Source: an uncultured Bacteroidales bacterium
Lineage (GTDB): Bacteria > Bacteroidota > Bacteroidia > Bacteroidales > FEN-979
Direction of reading: 5' to 3'
Assembly: GCA_903837605.1 (NCBI GenBank)
Contig: CAILVF010000004.1
Location: 1 to 64,000, forward strand
DNA: 64,000 nt
Position 1 is the first letter of the stretch, and the number at the start of each line of letters is the position of its first letter. Made by a program: the position numbers and the translations under genes. The notes below the pieces were generated by a model. The model searched no databases and was not told the origin of the DNA. It saw nothing but the letters and a program-made list of their open reading frames with translations. Shown piece by piece: positions 18,114-26,920 of the stretch.

Positions 18114-18959
18114 TTAAAATAAATATTTTTTTGCCAGGCCGCCCGCATATGCCAGGGCAGCAAGGTCCATCTCTTTCAAATCCTGGTTCTGGGCCGCGAA
18201 TTCAACAAGGTCATCCGTTTTAAGGTTGCCCAGCATCTTATTGCCTGCCATGGGGCATCCGCCGAAACCTCCGATCACACTGTCGAACCTCCTGCACCCT
18301 TGGCTGTATGCGGCATCCACGACTTCATGCCAGCTTTCCCCGGATGTATGGAGGTGCAGGCCGAATTCCACGCAGGGGAAATCATGGATGAGCATTGAAA
18401 AAACTTCGCCGACGGTCTCTTTTAATACAGGGACGGATACATTTGAAAGGGGAATGGTGCGTACTCCCATTTTCTGCACCTGCTCCACGGAAGAGATCAG
18501 CTGTTCATGGTTCCATTCTTCCCCGTAAGGATTTCCGAATGCCATGGAAATATAAAGGATAAGGCTCTTGTTCTTTTGTGAACACAGCTGAAGCAGGTAA
18601 TCGGTCATCCGCAGTGCACCATCGTAAGTGGTATTCATGTTGCGACTGAGGAACCCGGGGGAAAAGGAGAAGGGATAGGAGATACAGCTGATCTCATCCC
18701 TGCAGGCCGCAAGGTCGGCCCCTTTTTTATTTACAACCAGCATCATGAGTTTCGACCTGCTTGTCGAAAAGTCAAGCCTGTCAAGCACCTCCATGCTGTC
18801 GCTCATTTGGGGAACGGCTTTCGGGGAAACGCTGCTGCCGACTTCAACAGTGTCGAAGCCCACTTTCAGCAAGGCATTGATATATTCCACCTTATGCTGA
18901 AAGGGTATAAAACGCTCCAGCCCCTGCATGCCTTCCCTCGGTGATTCGATAATCTTCAT
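18114..18959 (-). CDS. Hydroxymethylglutaryl-CoA lyase
   Basis: 281 residues with the DRE-TIM metallolyase fold. The key residues of the family are present: Arg8 in SPREGMQ, Glu in DTVEVGSSVSPKAVPQM, the two metal His in FGLHLHTS, the active-site Cys and Asn in GGFGGCPMAGNKMLGN. The one departure is Glu9 where almost all relatives have Asp (RDGLQ). The enzyme cleaves HMG-CoA to acetoacetate and acetyl-CoA, the last step of leucine breakdown. It lies between the acyl-CoA dehydrogenase and a second lyase paralogue on the same strand, with 35 and 58 bp gaps. Confidence 0.88.
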   Translation of the reverse strand: MKIIESPREGMQGLERFIPFQHKVEYINALLKVGFDTVEVGSSVSPKAVPQMSDSMEVLDRLDFSTSRSKLMMLVVNKKGADLAACRDEISCISYPFSFSPGFLSRNMNTTYDGALRMTDYLLQLCSQKNKSLILYISMAFGNPYGEEWNHEQLISSVEQVQKMGVRTIPLSNVSVPVLKETVGEVFSMLIHDFPCVEFGLHLHTSGESWHEVVDAAYSQGCRRFDSVIGGFGGCPMAGNKMLGNLKTDDLVEFAAQNQDLKEMDLAALAYAGGLAKKYLF

Positions 18960-18973
18960 TGTTGTTTACTTAC

Positions 18974-19026
18974 TTCCCTGTATCCCGCCATCCCGCATCC
19001 CGTTATCCCGGATCCTGTTATCCTCT
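18974..19026. repeat. 7/8-bp periodic tract between the two lyase genes
   Basis: Units TCCCGCCA, TCCCGCA, TCCCGTTA, TCCCGGA, TCCTGTTA and TCC alternate between 8 and 7 bases. The tract reaches into the last codons of the upstream lyase gene (stop at 19018-19020). It is one of the dispersed periodic tracts. Confidence 0.6.
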
Positions 19027-20028
19027 CCCTGTCATATCCTTCGGTATCCTTCCGTTCCTAATCGCTTCGGATCGCAGGCGCCGTCCCACGATACGTTCGA
19101 CCATGCTTCCTATCTCAAGAACTTTGTCCACGTCGAGCTGGGTGTCGATGCCCATTTCATCCATCATCACAACCATATCCTCGGTGGAAACAAGACCGGT
19201 GATATTAGGATCCCTGTAATAATAGCTTCCTGTGCCGCTCACGGGGACCCCGCTTACGAAATTCGCAGGCTGGCCCCCAATGCCGCCCATGGTCGATTCA
19301 AAGTTGACCATTCCCGCCTGCAGAGCGGCAAGTACATTAGCCAGGCCCCAGCCGCGGGTGGTATGGAAATGCACGATCTGCTTCTCGGGCCTCGGGATGG
19401 CATCAAGCAGCATGGAATAATATTTGTAAACCCTGTCGGGGGAAGCGCTGCCGTCATGATCGGCATGTTCAACGTCGTTAGCTCCGATCTCAAACCATCG
19501 TTTTGCAAACTCAATGGCCTTGCTCATCTCGGTAGGCCCTTCAATTGGGCAACCCCAGATGGTGCTTACTGTGCCGTTCACCTTAAGGCCGGCTTCCCTT
19601 GCAAGCGGCACCCACTTTTCGGCCATAGCCCAGTATTCGGACAGCGACAGGCCCGAATTCTTTTTATGATGTGACTCACTGGTAGATACCATCAGCAATA
19701 TACGATTGGGCCCCCAGCCTTCTTTCCTGGCCTGTATAGCCCTTTCTATTGCTTTCTCGCGGATGGTGATAGCCGTGATCGAGACAGAGTCGATAAGATG
19801 CGCAACTTTTTTGCTGCTGCGGATACCCTTCAGCAGGATATCGGAATCCTTGAATTGAGGCATCCCCTGAGGGTTCCCGAGATTGGTGAGTTCAATATGC
19901 TTGTACCCGGCCAGTATCAGCTGCTCGGCAACCCATAACTTGGCTTCGGTAGGGATAAAGGTCTCTTCATGCTGAAACCCGTCCCTAACAGTGATATCTC
20001 CCAATGTTACCTTTTTCGGATAATTCAT
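19018..20028 (-). CDS. HMG-CoA-lyase-like DRE-TIM protein lacking the active-site Cys
   Basis: 336 residues, about 35-40 longer than usual HMG-CoA lyases. Arg15-Asp16 (TVRDGFQHEE) and the metal-binding VHFHTT are kept. Where the lyase signature has GGCPYA-x-GASGN, this protein has GGIGGQPANFVSG, with Gln replacing the catalytic Cys and an inserted loop (SGTGSYYYRD). The domain continues with LVSTEDMVVMMDEMG, as in lyases. It therefore belongs to the family but may use another substrate, such as another 3-hydroxy-3-methyl acyl-CoA or citramalyl-CoA-like ester. It is in line with the leucine genes; the gap to the upstream carboxylase gene is filled by a repeat tract. Confidence 0.75.
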   Translation of the reverse strand: MNYPKKVTLGDITVRDGFQHEETFIPTEAKLWVAEQLILAGYKHIELTNLGNPQGMPQFKDSDILLKGIRSSKKVAHLIDSVSITAITIREKAIERAIQARKEGWGPNRILLMVSTSESHHKKNSGLSLSEYWAMAEKWVPLAREAGLKVNGTVSTIWGCPIEGPTEMSKAIEFAKRWFEIGANDVEHADHDGSASPDRVYKYYSMLLDAIPRPEKQIVHFHTTRGWGLANVLAALQAGMVNFESTMGGIGGQPANFVSGVPVSGTGSYYYRDPNITGLVSTEDMVVMMDEMGIDTQLDVDKVLEIGSMVERIVGRRLRSEAIRNGRIPKDMTGRG

Positions 20029-20062
20029 GTCATTTAATGTTAATTTTCGTTATTATCAATTC

Positions 20063-20181
20063 GGGTTCTGGGTTCCAGTACCCAGTACCCAGTACCCAGT
20101 ACCCAGTAATCCAGTAATCCAGTAATCCAGTAATCCAGTAATCCAGTAATCCCGTATCCCGCATCCCTTATCCCTCATCCT
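20063..20181. repeat. Periodic tract: five TACCCAG units, then six TAATCCAG units
   Basis: About 120 bp. After GGTTCTGGGTTCCAG come near-perfect 7-mers (TACCCAG), an abrupt switch to perfect 8-mers (TAATCCAG), then degenerate TATCCCG/CATCCCT units that run into the last codons and stop (20168-20170) of the carboxylase alpha gene. The sharp 7-to-8 switch with near-identical copies suggests recent slippage or copying. Confidence 0.9.
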
Positions 20182-22171
20182 TCTCCACATCCACTAGCGC
20201 CGTGCTGGTTTCAACCATCTGGTTCAGTTTTACATTTACTTTCCTGACAATGCCGTCTGAAGGAGCGCTTATCATGTTTTCCATTTTCATGGCTTCAATG
20301 ATCAGCATTACTTTGCCTTTCTTCACTTCTTCACCTTCCTTTACATTGATCCTGGTTACTTTGCCTGGCATAGGGGAAGTAATATGGCCTCCCTCGAGGC
20401 CCAAAGCATCGAAAGATGAAGAAGAAACAGTTTCGGTCAGAAGATCGGCCCTGTGCATGGAATACAGGAATCCACCTGCATTCACCCAGGCATGGTCGCC
20501 CTTGTCCTCCGACACAAATACTACATGGTCATGCCCGTTGATGGTAAAGGCCATACGGTTATTTTCCCAGCTGTCGATATTGCAATGGAACGGTTCTCCC
20601 TGGATTTCAAATATGAAGATGTTCTTTCCCTCCCGGCTGATCCTGACTGCAATTTCCCTGTCGTCGGATTTCAATACTATTTTCATCAGGTTGCGCCAAT
20701 AACCTATCTGCTGCCACACTCCCGCATGCCCGCTGCCGGCCGACAGTGAATTGGTAAGGCTTGCCATGAGGTAACCGGCAAGGGGGACATACAATGGGAA
20801 CTTTTCTTTTTCCGCTTCCATCCCTGCTATCAGGCCCTGCAGATGCTCATCGCAGAACCTGGTGGAAATGGCATTGGAAACAAATGCTTCACTTTGCAGC
20901 AAGGTGATCAGGAAGGAAATGTTGGTCTTTATGCCGTGAATAATATAATCCTGCAATGCGCTTACCATGATCCTTGAAGCTTCTTCCCGGTTCTCCCCCC
21001 AAACCACGAGTTTGCAGATCATGGGGTCGAAAGAACTCTTGATCTCCGTTCCAGCAATGATCCCTGTATCGATCCTGGTCCCGGGGATCCCCGGTTCTTT
21101 GTACAGGCTCATTTTCCCGGGAGAAGGCCGGAAGTTGTTCGAAGGATCCTCGGCATAGATCCTGCATTCAATGGCATGTCCTTTCTGCCTCACATCTTCC
21201 TGTTTTATCCTTATTGAATGACCCGAAGCAATCAGGATTTGTTCTTCAACTATGTCGATGCCTGTCACCATCTCGGTGACCGGATGCTCTACCTGGATGC
21301 GGGTATTCATCTCGAGGAAATAAAAATCAAGGTGCTTGTCGACCAGGAATTCAATAGTACCTGCACTGGTATAGCCCGCTTCTTTTCCTATCCTTACTGC
21401 GGCTTCGCACATTTTTCTGCGAACCTCAGGGCTGAGGGTGGGGGAGGGCGATTCTTCGATAATTTTCTGGTAACGTCTCTGTATCGAACATTCCCTCTCG
21501 AAAAGATGGATCACGTTCCCATGCGTATCACCCAGGATCTGCACTTCAATATGCCGGGGCTCTTCTATGTATTTTTCAATGTACACCGTTTCATCCCCGA
21601 ACCAGGCTTTGGCCTGCCTTGCAGTGCTTTCAATGGCTTCTTCCAGTTCCGTGGCTTCATGTACAATGCGCATCCCTTTACCGCCGCCCCCTGCGGCAGC
21701 TTTCAGTAAAACGGGGAACCCGATTTTTGGTGCGCTTGCAATGAGTTCTTTCGCAGGGCCGGTAATACCCTGCGTTATGGGGATATTGATCTTTTTGGCG
21801 AAATCCCTGGCCTCTATCTTGTTCCCCATGACCTTCATAGCCCCGGCATCCGGACCGATGAAAATTATCCCCGCATCATGGCAGGCCTTCACAAACAGCG
21901 GGTTCTCGGCAAGAAAACCATAGCCGGGATGAATGGCGCCGGCCCCGGCCTTCAATGCAACCTCAATGATTTTCGAAATATTAAGGTAGGTTTCACTGAG
22001 CTCCGAATGTCCTATGCAGTAAGCTTCGTCGGCATGGCTCACATGCAGGGAATCGTGATCGATCTCAGAGTAAACCGCAACCGTATGTATCCCCATCCGT
22101 TTCGCCGTGCGGATTATGCGGCAGGCGATCTCGCCGCGGTTGGCGATCAGTATCTTGTGTATTTGTTTCAT
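20168..22171 (-). CDS. liuD: Methylcrotonyl-CoA carboxylase alpha subunit (biotin carboxylase plus biotin carrier)
   Basis: I place the start at 22171 (MKQIHKILIANRGEIACRI), the conserved beginning of biotin carboxylases; the frame open to 22198 adds an unconserved extension. 667 residues. Biotin carboxylase domain 1-450 with the ATP-grasp loop KAAAGGGGKGMRIV and EMNTRIQVEHPVTE; C-terminal biotinyl domain with EAMKMEN, the biotinylated Lys being about residue 629. It carboxylates biotin with bicarbonate and ATP, and the beta subunit then transfers CO2 to 3-methylcrotonyl-CoA. Neighbouring hydratase, beta subunit and lyase genes support methylcrotonyl- rather than propionyl- or acetyl-CoA. Confidence 0.9.
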   Translation of the reverse strand: MKQIHKILIANRGEIACRIIRTAKRMGIHTVAVYSEIDHDSLHVSHADEAYCIGHSELSETYLNISKIIEVALKAGAGAIHPGYGFLAENPLFVKACHDAGIIFIGPDAGAMKVMGNKIEARDFAKKINIPITQGITGPAKELIASAPKIGFPVLLKAAAGGGGKGMRIVHEATELEEAIESTARQAKAWFGDETVYIEKYIEEPRHIEVQILGDTHGNVIHLFERECSIQRRYQKIIEESPSPTLSPEVRRKMCEAAVRIGKEAGYTSAGTIEFLVDKHLDFYFLEMNTRIQVEHPVTEMVTGIDIVEEQILIASGHSIRIKQEDVRQKGHAIECRIYAEDPSNNFRPSPGKMSLYKEPGIPGTRIDTGIIAGTEIKSSFDPMICKLVVWGENREEASRIMVSALQDYIIHGIKTNISFLITLLQSEAFVSNAISTRFCDEHLQGLIAGMEAEKEKFPLYVPLAGYLMASLTNSLSAGSGHAGVWQQIGYWRNLMKIVLKSDDREIAVRISREGKNIFIFEIQGEPFHCNIDSWENNRMAFTINGHDHVVFVSEDKGDHAWVNAGGFLYSMHRADLLTETVSSSSFDALGLEGGHITSPMPGKVTRINVKEGEEVKKGKVMLIIEAMKMENMISAPSDGIVRKVNVKLNQMVETSTALVDVEKDEG

Positions 22172-22318
22172 GGTTTCTTTTTCGTGATTCGCTCGCATCT
22201 TTAACGCGGCTACGGTTCTGTTATTTGCACTAATTGTTTATTTCAGTTGCGTGCTCATTTCGGCTTCGCCGAACGTTCCCCTGATGCCGCTTTTGCAAAA
22301 TGCTTCGCTAATCTTACA

Positions 22319-23110
22319 TCATTTCTTCACCCATCGCGGTTTTCGTTTCTCAAGGAATGCATTCATCCCTTCCTGGCCTTCTTCCGACGCTCTGATCTCG
22401 GCGATCATCCGGGCTGTAAAGTCAATGGCTTCTTTTAACGTCAGGCTGTTGGAGACCTGGTCGATAAGCCTTTTGCAATGGCTCATCGCGGCCGGACCGC
22501 TGCTTTTCAGCTGTTCAATGACGGACTGTACAAATGCATCAAGTTCGGAGGCTGGCAGGGAACGGTTTACCAGACCATACTTTTCGGCTTCCTTTCCGGA
22601 AATTCTCCGGCCTGTCAGCATCAGTTCCCTGGAGCCGTATTCACCGACCCTCTTGATCACGTATGGAGAGATGCAGGCCGGGACAATGCCGATCTTAACT
22701 TCAGAAAGGGAAAACACCGCATCGTCGCTGCAATACGCCATATCGCAGGCCGAGAGCAAGCCGTTTGCGCCTCCAAGTACCGACCCATGCGCGATGGCAA
22801 CAGTGGGTTTAGGGCAGCTGTAAATAGTATAAAAACACTCTGCCAGGTACAGGCTTTCCTGGTAGTTTTTCTCAAAGGAATTGCCTGCCACGTCTTTCAT
22901 CCAGTTCAGGTCAACGCCTGCACAGAAACTTTTTCCGTTTCCCCTGAGGATAATGCAGACCACATCATCCATATGCTTTATACCTGTAAACACATCGGTA
23001 AGTTCCTGAAGCATGGTTTCATTGAAGGCATTGTGTTTTTCGGGCCTGTTCAGGCGTATGGTGAGTACGCCATCCTCAGTAAAAGTTTCAATCGTTTTGT
23101 ATATGTTCAT
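22319..23110 (-). CDS. liuC: Enoyl-CoA hydratase family, probable methylglutaconyl-CoA hydratase
   Basis: 263 residues of the crotonase fold. The oxyanion-hole segment ILRGNGKSFCAGVDLNWM (about 55-72) and VAIAHGSVLGGANGLLSACDMAYC (about 100-123) are typical. The second includes GGANG, a form shared with methylglutaconyl-CoA hydratases. It should add water to 3-methylglutaconyl-CoA to give HMG-CoA. Its position between the two subunits of methylcrotonyl-CoA carboxylase strongly supports that step. A 147-bp gap with a TTCGGC/GCCGAA hairpin (22259-22273) separates it from the alpha subunit gene. Confidence 0.85.
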   Translation of the reverse strand: MNIYKTIETFTEDGVLTIRLNRPEKHNAFNETMLQELTDVFTGIKHMDDVVCIILRGNGKSFCAGVDLNWMKDVAGNSFEKNYQESLYLAECFYTIYSCPKPTVAIAHGSVLGGANGLLSACDMAYCSDDAVFSLSEVKIGIVPACISPYVIKRVGEYGSRELMLTGRRISGKEAEKYGLVNRSLPASELDAFVQSVIEQLKSSGPAAMSHCKRLIDQVSNSLTLKEAIDFTARMIAEIRASEEGQEGMNAFLEKRKPRWVKK

Positions 23111-23156
23111 CTCTTAATGTTTTCGAACAATTTACCTCAATATCCGTCTTCCGATC

Positions 23157-23231
23157 CAATCATCCAGTCATCCAGTTATCCAGTCATCCAGTCATCCAGT
23201 TATCCAGTCCTCCAGCTATCCAGTCCTCCAA
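23157..23231. repeat. Octanucleotide tandem tract ATCCAGTY
   Basis: Nine to ten 8-base units, mostly ATCCAGTC or ATCCAGTT with late CTCCAGCT variants, fill the space between the hydratase and carboxyltransferase genes and end next to the stop codon at 23233. The core CCAGT is shared with the tract at 20063. Confidence 0.85.
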
Positions 23232-23232
23232 C

Positions 23233-24840
23233 CTACATCCTGAACACCCCGTATTCGGTCTTGTCGTATTTTTTATTCTGTGAGATGGCAATGGCCATGG
23301 CCAGCACTTTGCGGGTGTCGGCGGGGTCAATGATGCCGTCATCCCAAAGCCTGGCTGTGCTGTAATATGCCGAGCCTTCATGCTCGTATTTCTGCAGGAT
23401 GGTATCCAGCATCTTTTGTCTTTCGTCGGCGGATAGCGTTTTCCCCTGTGCACGCAACTGGTCTTCTTTCACTGTGATCAGCACATTGGCCGCCTGTTCT
23501 CCCCCCATGACCGATATCTTCGAACTGGGGTACATCCAGAGGAACCTTGGTTCATAAGCCCTCCCTGCCATGGCGTAATTGCCGGCGCCGAAGGATCCCC
23601 CGAAGATCACCGTGAACTTGGGCACATTGGCATTGGCAACCGCATGGACGAACTTGGCCCCGTCACGGGCAATGCCTGCGCGCTCATATTGCCTGCCCAC
23701 AATGAAGCCGGTGATGTTCTGCATAAACAGGAGGGGGATATTCCTCGAAGTGCAAAGTTCCACAAAGTGGGCCCCTTTTAATGCAGTCTCCCCGAACAGC
23801 ACACCGTTATTGGCCAGTATGCCAACGGGAAACCCCATGATGTGGGCAAATCCCGTGACCAGGGTGGGGGCATACCTTGCTTTGAACTCATGGAACAGGC
23901 TTCCGTCGACGATCCTCGCGATGATCTCCCTGGAATCCACTGGTTTCTTCAGGTCGAGAGGGAGTATGCCGTAAAGCTCATCCGCGGGATAAAAAGGTTC
24001 CTGTACTTCCTGCATCTGAAGTTCCTGGAACTCCTTCCTGCCGATGGATTCAAAAATATTCCTGCAGATCTGGATGGCATGAACATCGTTCATAGCCATA
24101 TGGTCGGCCACACCCGATATGCTTGTGTGCACATCGGCGCCTCCAAGTTCCTCTGCGCTGACTTCTTCACCCGTCGCTGCTTTTACAAGGGGAGGCCCGC
24201 CGATAAAAATGGTCCCCTGCTTCCTTACAATGATCGTCTCGTCGCTCATGGCAGGAACATAAGCCCCTCCTGCGGTACATGAACCCATGACTACGGCGAT
24301 CTGCGGAATTCCTTTAGCCGAAAGCCTGGCCTGGTTGAAAAAGAAACGGCCGAAATCGTATTTGTCGGGAAACACCTGGGCCTGCTCGGGCAGGAAAACA
24401 CCTCCCGAATCAACAAGGTATACACAGGGAAGGCGGTTTTCCATCGCGATCTCCTGGGCACGCACATGCTTCTTGATGCTCTCCTTGATGTAAGTCCCCC
24501 CTTTGACCGTAGCATCGTTGGCTACTATCATGGTTTCCTTGCCGTGGATCACACCTATCCCTGTGATGATGCCGGCCGAAGGGAATTCATTATTGTAAAG
24601 TTCAAAAGCGGCAAGAGCCGATAATTCAAGGAATGGAGTATTCCTGTCGACCAGCAGGTCTATCCTTTCCCTGGCCAGCAATTTCCCCCTCTCCTTATGG
24701 CGTTTGACTGCCTGTTCGGGCCCGCCTTCCCTGACCTTTTCAAGCGTCTGGTTGTATGTGTTCAGGACCTTCAGGTATTCTTCCTTATTTTTTAAAAATT
24801 CAGGGGAAGACGTATCTATCTTACTTTCAATACGAAACAT
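23233..24840 (-). CDS. liuB: Methylcrotonyl-CoA carboxylase beta subunit (carboxyltransferase)
   Basis: 535 residues, the normal length. Motifs specific for the methylcrotonyl branch occur in order: [52 protein letters not shown] and [21 protein letters not shown]. The protein moves the carboxyl group from biotin to the gamma carbon of 3-methylcrotonyl-CoA. It is the first gene of the minus-strand leucine operon, divergent from relA with only 88 bp between start codons. The rest of the pathway lies downstream. Confidence 0.95.
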   Translation of the reverse strand: MFRIESKIDTSSPEFLKNKEEYLKVLNTYNQTLEKVREGGPEQAVKRHKERGKLLARERIDLLVDRNTPFLELSALAAFELYNNEFPSAGIITGIGVIHGKETMIVANDATVKGGTYIKESIKKHVRAQEIAMENRLPCVYLVDSGGVFLPEQAQVFPDKYDFGRFFFNQARLSAKGIPQIAVVMGSCTAGGAYVPAMSDETIIVRKQGTIFIGGPPLVKAATGEEVSAEELGGADVHTSISGVADHMAMNDVHAIQICRNIFESIGRKEFQELQMQEVQEPFYPADELYGILPLDLKKPVDSREIIARIVDGSLFHEFKARYAPTLVTGFAHIMGFPVGILANNGVLFGETALKGAHFVELCTSRNIPLLFMQNITGFIVGRQYERAGIARDGAKFVHAVANANVPKFTVIFGGSFGAGNYAMAGRAYEPRFLWMYPSSKISVMGGEQAANVLITVKEDQLRAQGKTLSADERQKMLDTILQKYEHEGSAYYSTARLWDDGIIDPADTRKVLAMAIAISQNKKYDKTEYGVFRM

Positions 24841-24912
24841 AAATCTATATTATCCGGCAACTAATTTAGAAACAATTTTAATAAAAAGAAATTATCTGGC
24901 ATCAAAATCATC

Positions 24913-24920
24913 TAATTTTG
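24913..24920 (+). promoter_or_regulatory. Candidate -7 box of relA, very close to its start codon
   Basis: TAATTTTG matches TAnnTTTG exactly and ends 8 bases before the relA ATG at 24929. Transcription from it would begin almost at the ATG, giving a leaderless or nearly leaderless mRNA. No clear -33 TTG is seen. Confidence 0.35.
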
Positions 24921-24928
24921 CAAACAGG

Positions 24929-26920
24929 ATGAATGAATTGGATCAAAATACCGTTTACGGTTCGCATTGGCAAAACCTGGTAACCGATGCCCGGCTTTCG
25001 GAAGGGAGACCCCTTCTTGAAAAAGCTATTTCATTTATTAACCTTGATGCTGTCAGGTCTGAATTCCCTTCCCTAATTGCAGCTTCCTGCGAGATCTCTT
25101 ATATCCTGCTTTGCGAAATGGACCAGGATGCGGAGACCATGGTTGCCGTTATTCTAAAAGATCCCTTCGATAAAGGGAAACTCAGCCTTCAGCAGGTCAT
25201 TGACCAGTACTCGCCCGGTGTCGGCACACTATTGATGGGGTTGCAGAAAATCGACCGCTTTGATACCCGCAAAGCCCATACGAACGTCGAGAATTTCATC
25301 AAGCTGCTGCTTACCAGCTCCGATGACATCCGGGTTATCCTGATCCGCATTGCCAAGAGACTGTATGCACTGAGGCATATTGAAGAAGCGCCTGAAATAC
25401 AGCAGGCCGATATCCTGACTGAAGCCAATATGCTGTATCTCCCTATCACCCACCGCATCGGGCTGTACAGGCTGAAAACCGAATTCGAGGAGCGCATTAT
25501 GCGGTATGCCAAACCTGATATATACAGCTTTATCGAGCAAAAACTGGCCGACACCCATGCCGACCGCGACAGGTTTACCCGCGATTTCATCCGTCCGATA
25601 GAAGAAACTTTAGCGGAACATGGCTTCAATTGCGAGATCAGGAGGCGAACTAAGTCGATCCCTTCCATCTACAGGAAAATGCAGGCCCAGAAAGTGGAGT
25701 TTGAGAAAGTGTATGACCTGTTCGCAATCAGGATAATTTTGAACGAGATTGTTGAAAGCGAGAAAGCCGACTGCTGGAAAATATATTCCCTGGTCACTGA
25801 TATTTATACCCCGAATCCGCGCCGTTTGCGCGACTGGATATCTTTCCCCAAATCGACAGGGTACGAATCGCTGCATTCTACGGTTATCGGCCCTGAAGGA
25901 CGCTGGGTGGAGGTGCAGATACGTACAAGGCAGATGGACGAGATAGCCGAAAAAGGAGTTGCCGCACACTGGAAATACAAGGCAGGGGAAAAGGGGGGGG
26001 AGGAAACCGACCTTTTCACGGCTATCAGGGAAATGCTCGAATCACCTGTGAACAACCAGGGGGTTATAACAAACAAAGAAAAGCGGGCCCTGTATTCCGA
26101 CGAGATCTTCATTTTTACTCCCAAGGGCGACCTGAAAAGGCTGAAAAACGGTTACACGGTGCTCGATTTTGCATTCGAAGTCCATACGACCATTGGCCAT
26201 ACCTGCACAGGGGCCATTGTAAACGGCAAAATTGTACCCCTCAAACATACTCTAAGGAACGGCGATACGGTCAAGATACTTACATCCAAAAACCAGAAAC
26301 CGAATTCGGGCTGGCTGGAGTTCGTCCGCAGTCCGCGCAATATAGCCCGGGTCAAGCATGCTCTGAAAATGGAGCAGTACAAGGATGCCGACCTGGGAAA
26401 GGAGATCATCAAGAACAAGGTGCTTCAACTTGAGATGGAGTTCTCTGACCTGGTGATCCAGAAGCTTGTCGATGCATTTGAATGCGAGAATTACCTGGAA
26501 CTTTACCAGAGGTTCGGGGAAGGTAAGCTTGATCCCCTGAAGATCAAGAAAATGCTGATGGAGCACAAACCGGCGGCCCCGGTTGCTGCGCGTACCACCG
26601 AAGAACAATTCCCTGAAGCCATGTCAAAGGTGGTGGCAGGAGATAAGGAATTCCTGATCATTGATAACAGCCACGAATCCTATCACTACCAGTTTGCAAA
26701 ATGCTGCAGTCCTGTCGCCGGAAATAAGATCTTTGCATTTGTCAGCGTTTACCAGGGCGTGAAGATTCACCGCACCGATTGCCCGAACTCCCGCCAGCTG
26801 ATCATGCGCTATCCATACAGGATACTGGAGGCCAGGTGGAAAGAAGGATTGCCGAAAGAAACTGTTTATCCTGCCAGGCCGGAAGTGAAAACGCCGTCAA
26901 AGAATAGAGGAAAAAAATGA
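24929..26920 (+). CDS. relA: RelA/SpoT family (p)ppGpp synthetase with degenerate hydrolase domain
   Basis: I start at 24929 (MNELDQNTVYG); the open frame upstream overlaps the divergent carboxylase gene. 663 residues. The N-terminal HD region is recognisable in fold but lacks the HDxxED metal site (VAVILKDPFDKG) and has RIAKRLYALR where active hydrolases have an Asp. The synthetase domain is intact: RRRTKSIPSIYRKM, YDLFAIRII, FPKSTGYESLHSTV and VEVQIRTRQMDEIAEKGVAAHW. A TGS domain (EIFIFTPKGDLKRL) and a C-terminal Cys-containing region (FAKCCSP) follow. It should make but not degrade (p)ppGpp, so another hydrolase is expected elsewhere in the genome. Confidence 0.92.
   Translation: MNELDQNTVYGSHWQNLVTDARLSEGRPLLEKAISFINLDAVRSEFPSLIAASCEISYILLCEMDQDAETMVAVILKDPFDKGKLSLQQVIDQYSPGVGTLLMGLQKIDRFDTRKAHTNVENFIKLLLTSSDDIRVILIRIAKRLYALRHIEEAPEIQQADILTEANMLYLPITHRIGLYRLKTEFEERIMRYAKPDIYSFIEQKLADTHADRDRFTRDFIRPIEETLAEHGFNCEIRRRTKSIPSIYRKMQAQKVEFEKVYDLFAIRIILNEIVESEKADCWKIYSLVTDIYTPNPRRLRDWISFPKSTGYESLHSTVIGPEGRWVEVQIRTRQMDEIAEKGVAAHWKYKAGEKGGEETDLFTAIREMLESPVNNQGVITNKEKRALYSDEIFIFTPKGDLKRLKNGYTVLDFAFEVHTTIGHTCTGAIVNGKIVPLKHTLRNGDTVKILTSKNQKPNSGWLEFVRSPRNIARVKHALKMEQYKDADLGKEIIKNKVLQLEMEFSDLVIQKLVDAFECENYLELYQRFGEGKLDPLKIKKMLMEHKPAAPVAARTTEEQFPEAMSKVVAGDKEFLIIDNSHESYHYQFAKCCSPVAGNKIFAFVSVYQGVKIHRTDCPNSRQLIMRYPYRILEARWKEGLPKETVYPARPEVKTPSKNRGKK

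Noticed and set aside
22478..23365. 295-codon plus-strand frame crossing a repeat tract
   Set aside because: It is antisense to the hydratase gene, and its Ser/Tyr/Pro-rich end is just the octamer tract read in one frame.
20168..24840. Propionyl-CoA or acetyl-CoA carboxylase
   Set aside because: The beta subunit has methylcrotonyl-specific blocks and the neighbours are hydratase and HMG-CoA lyase genes.
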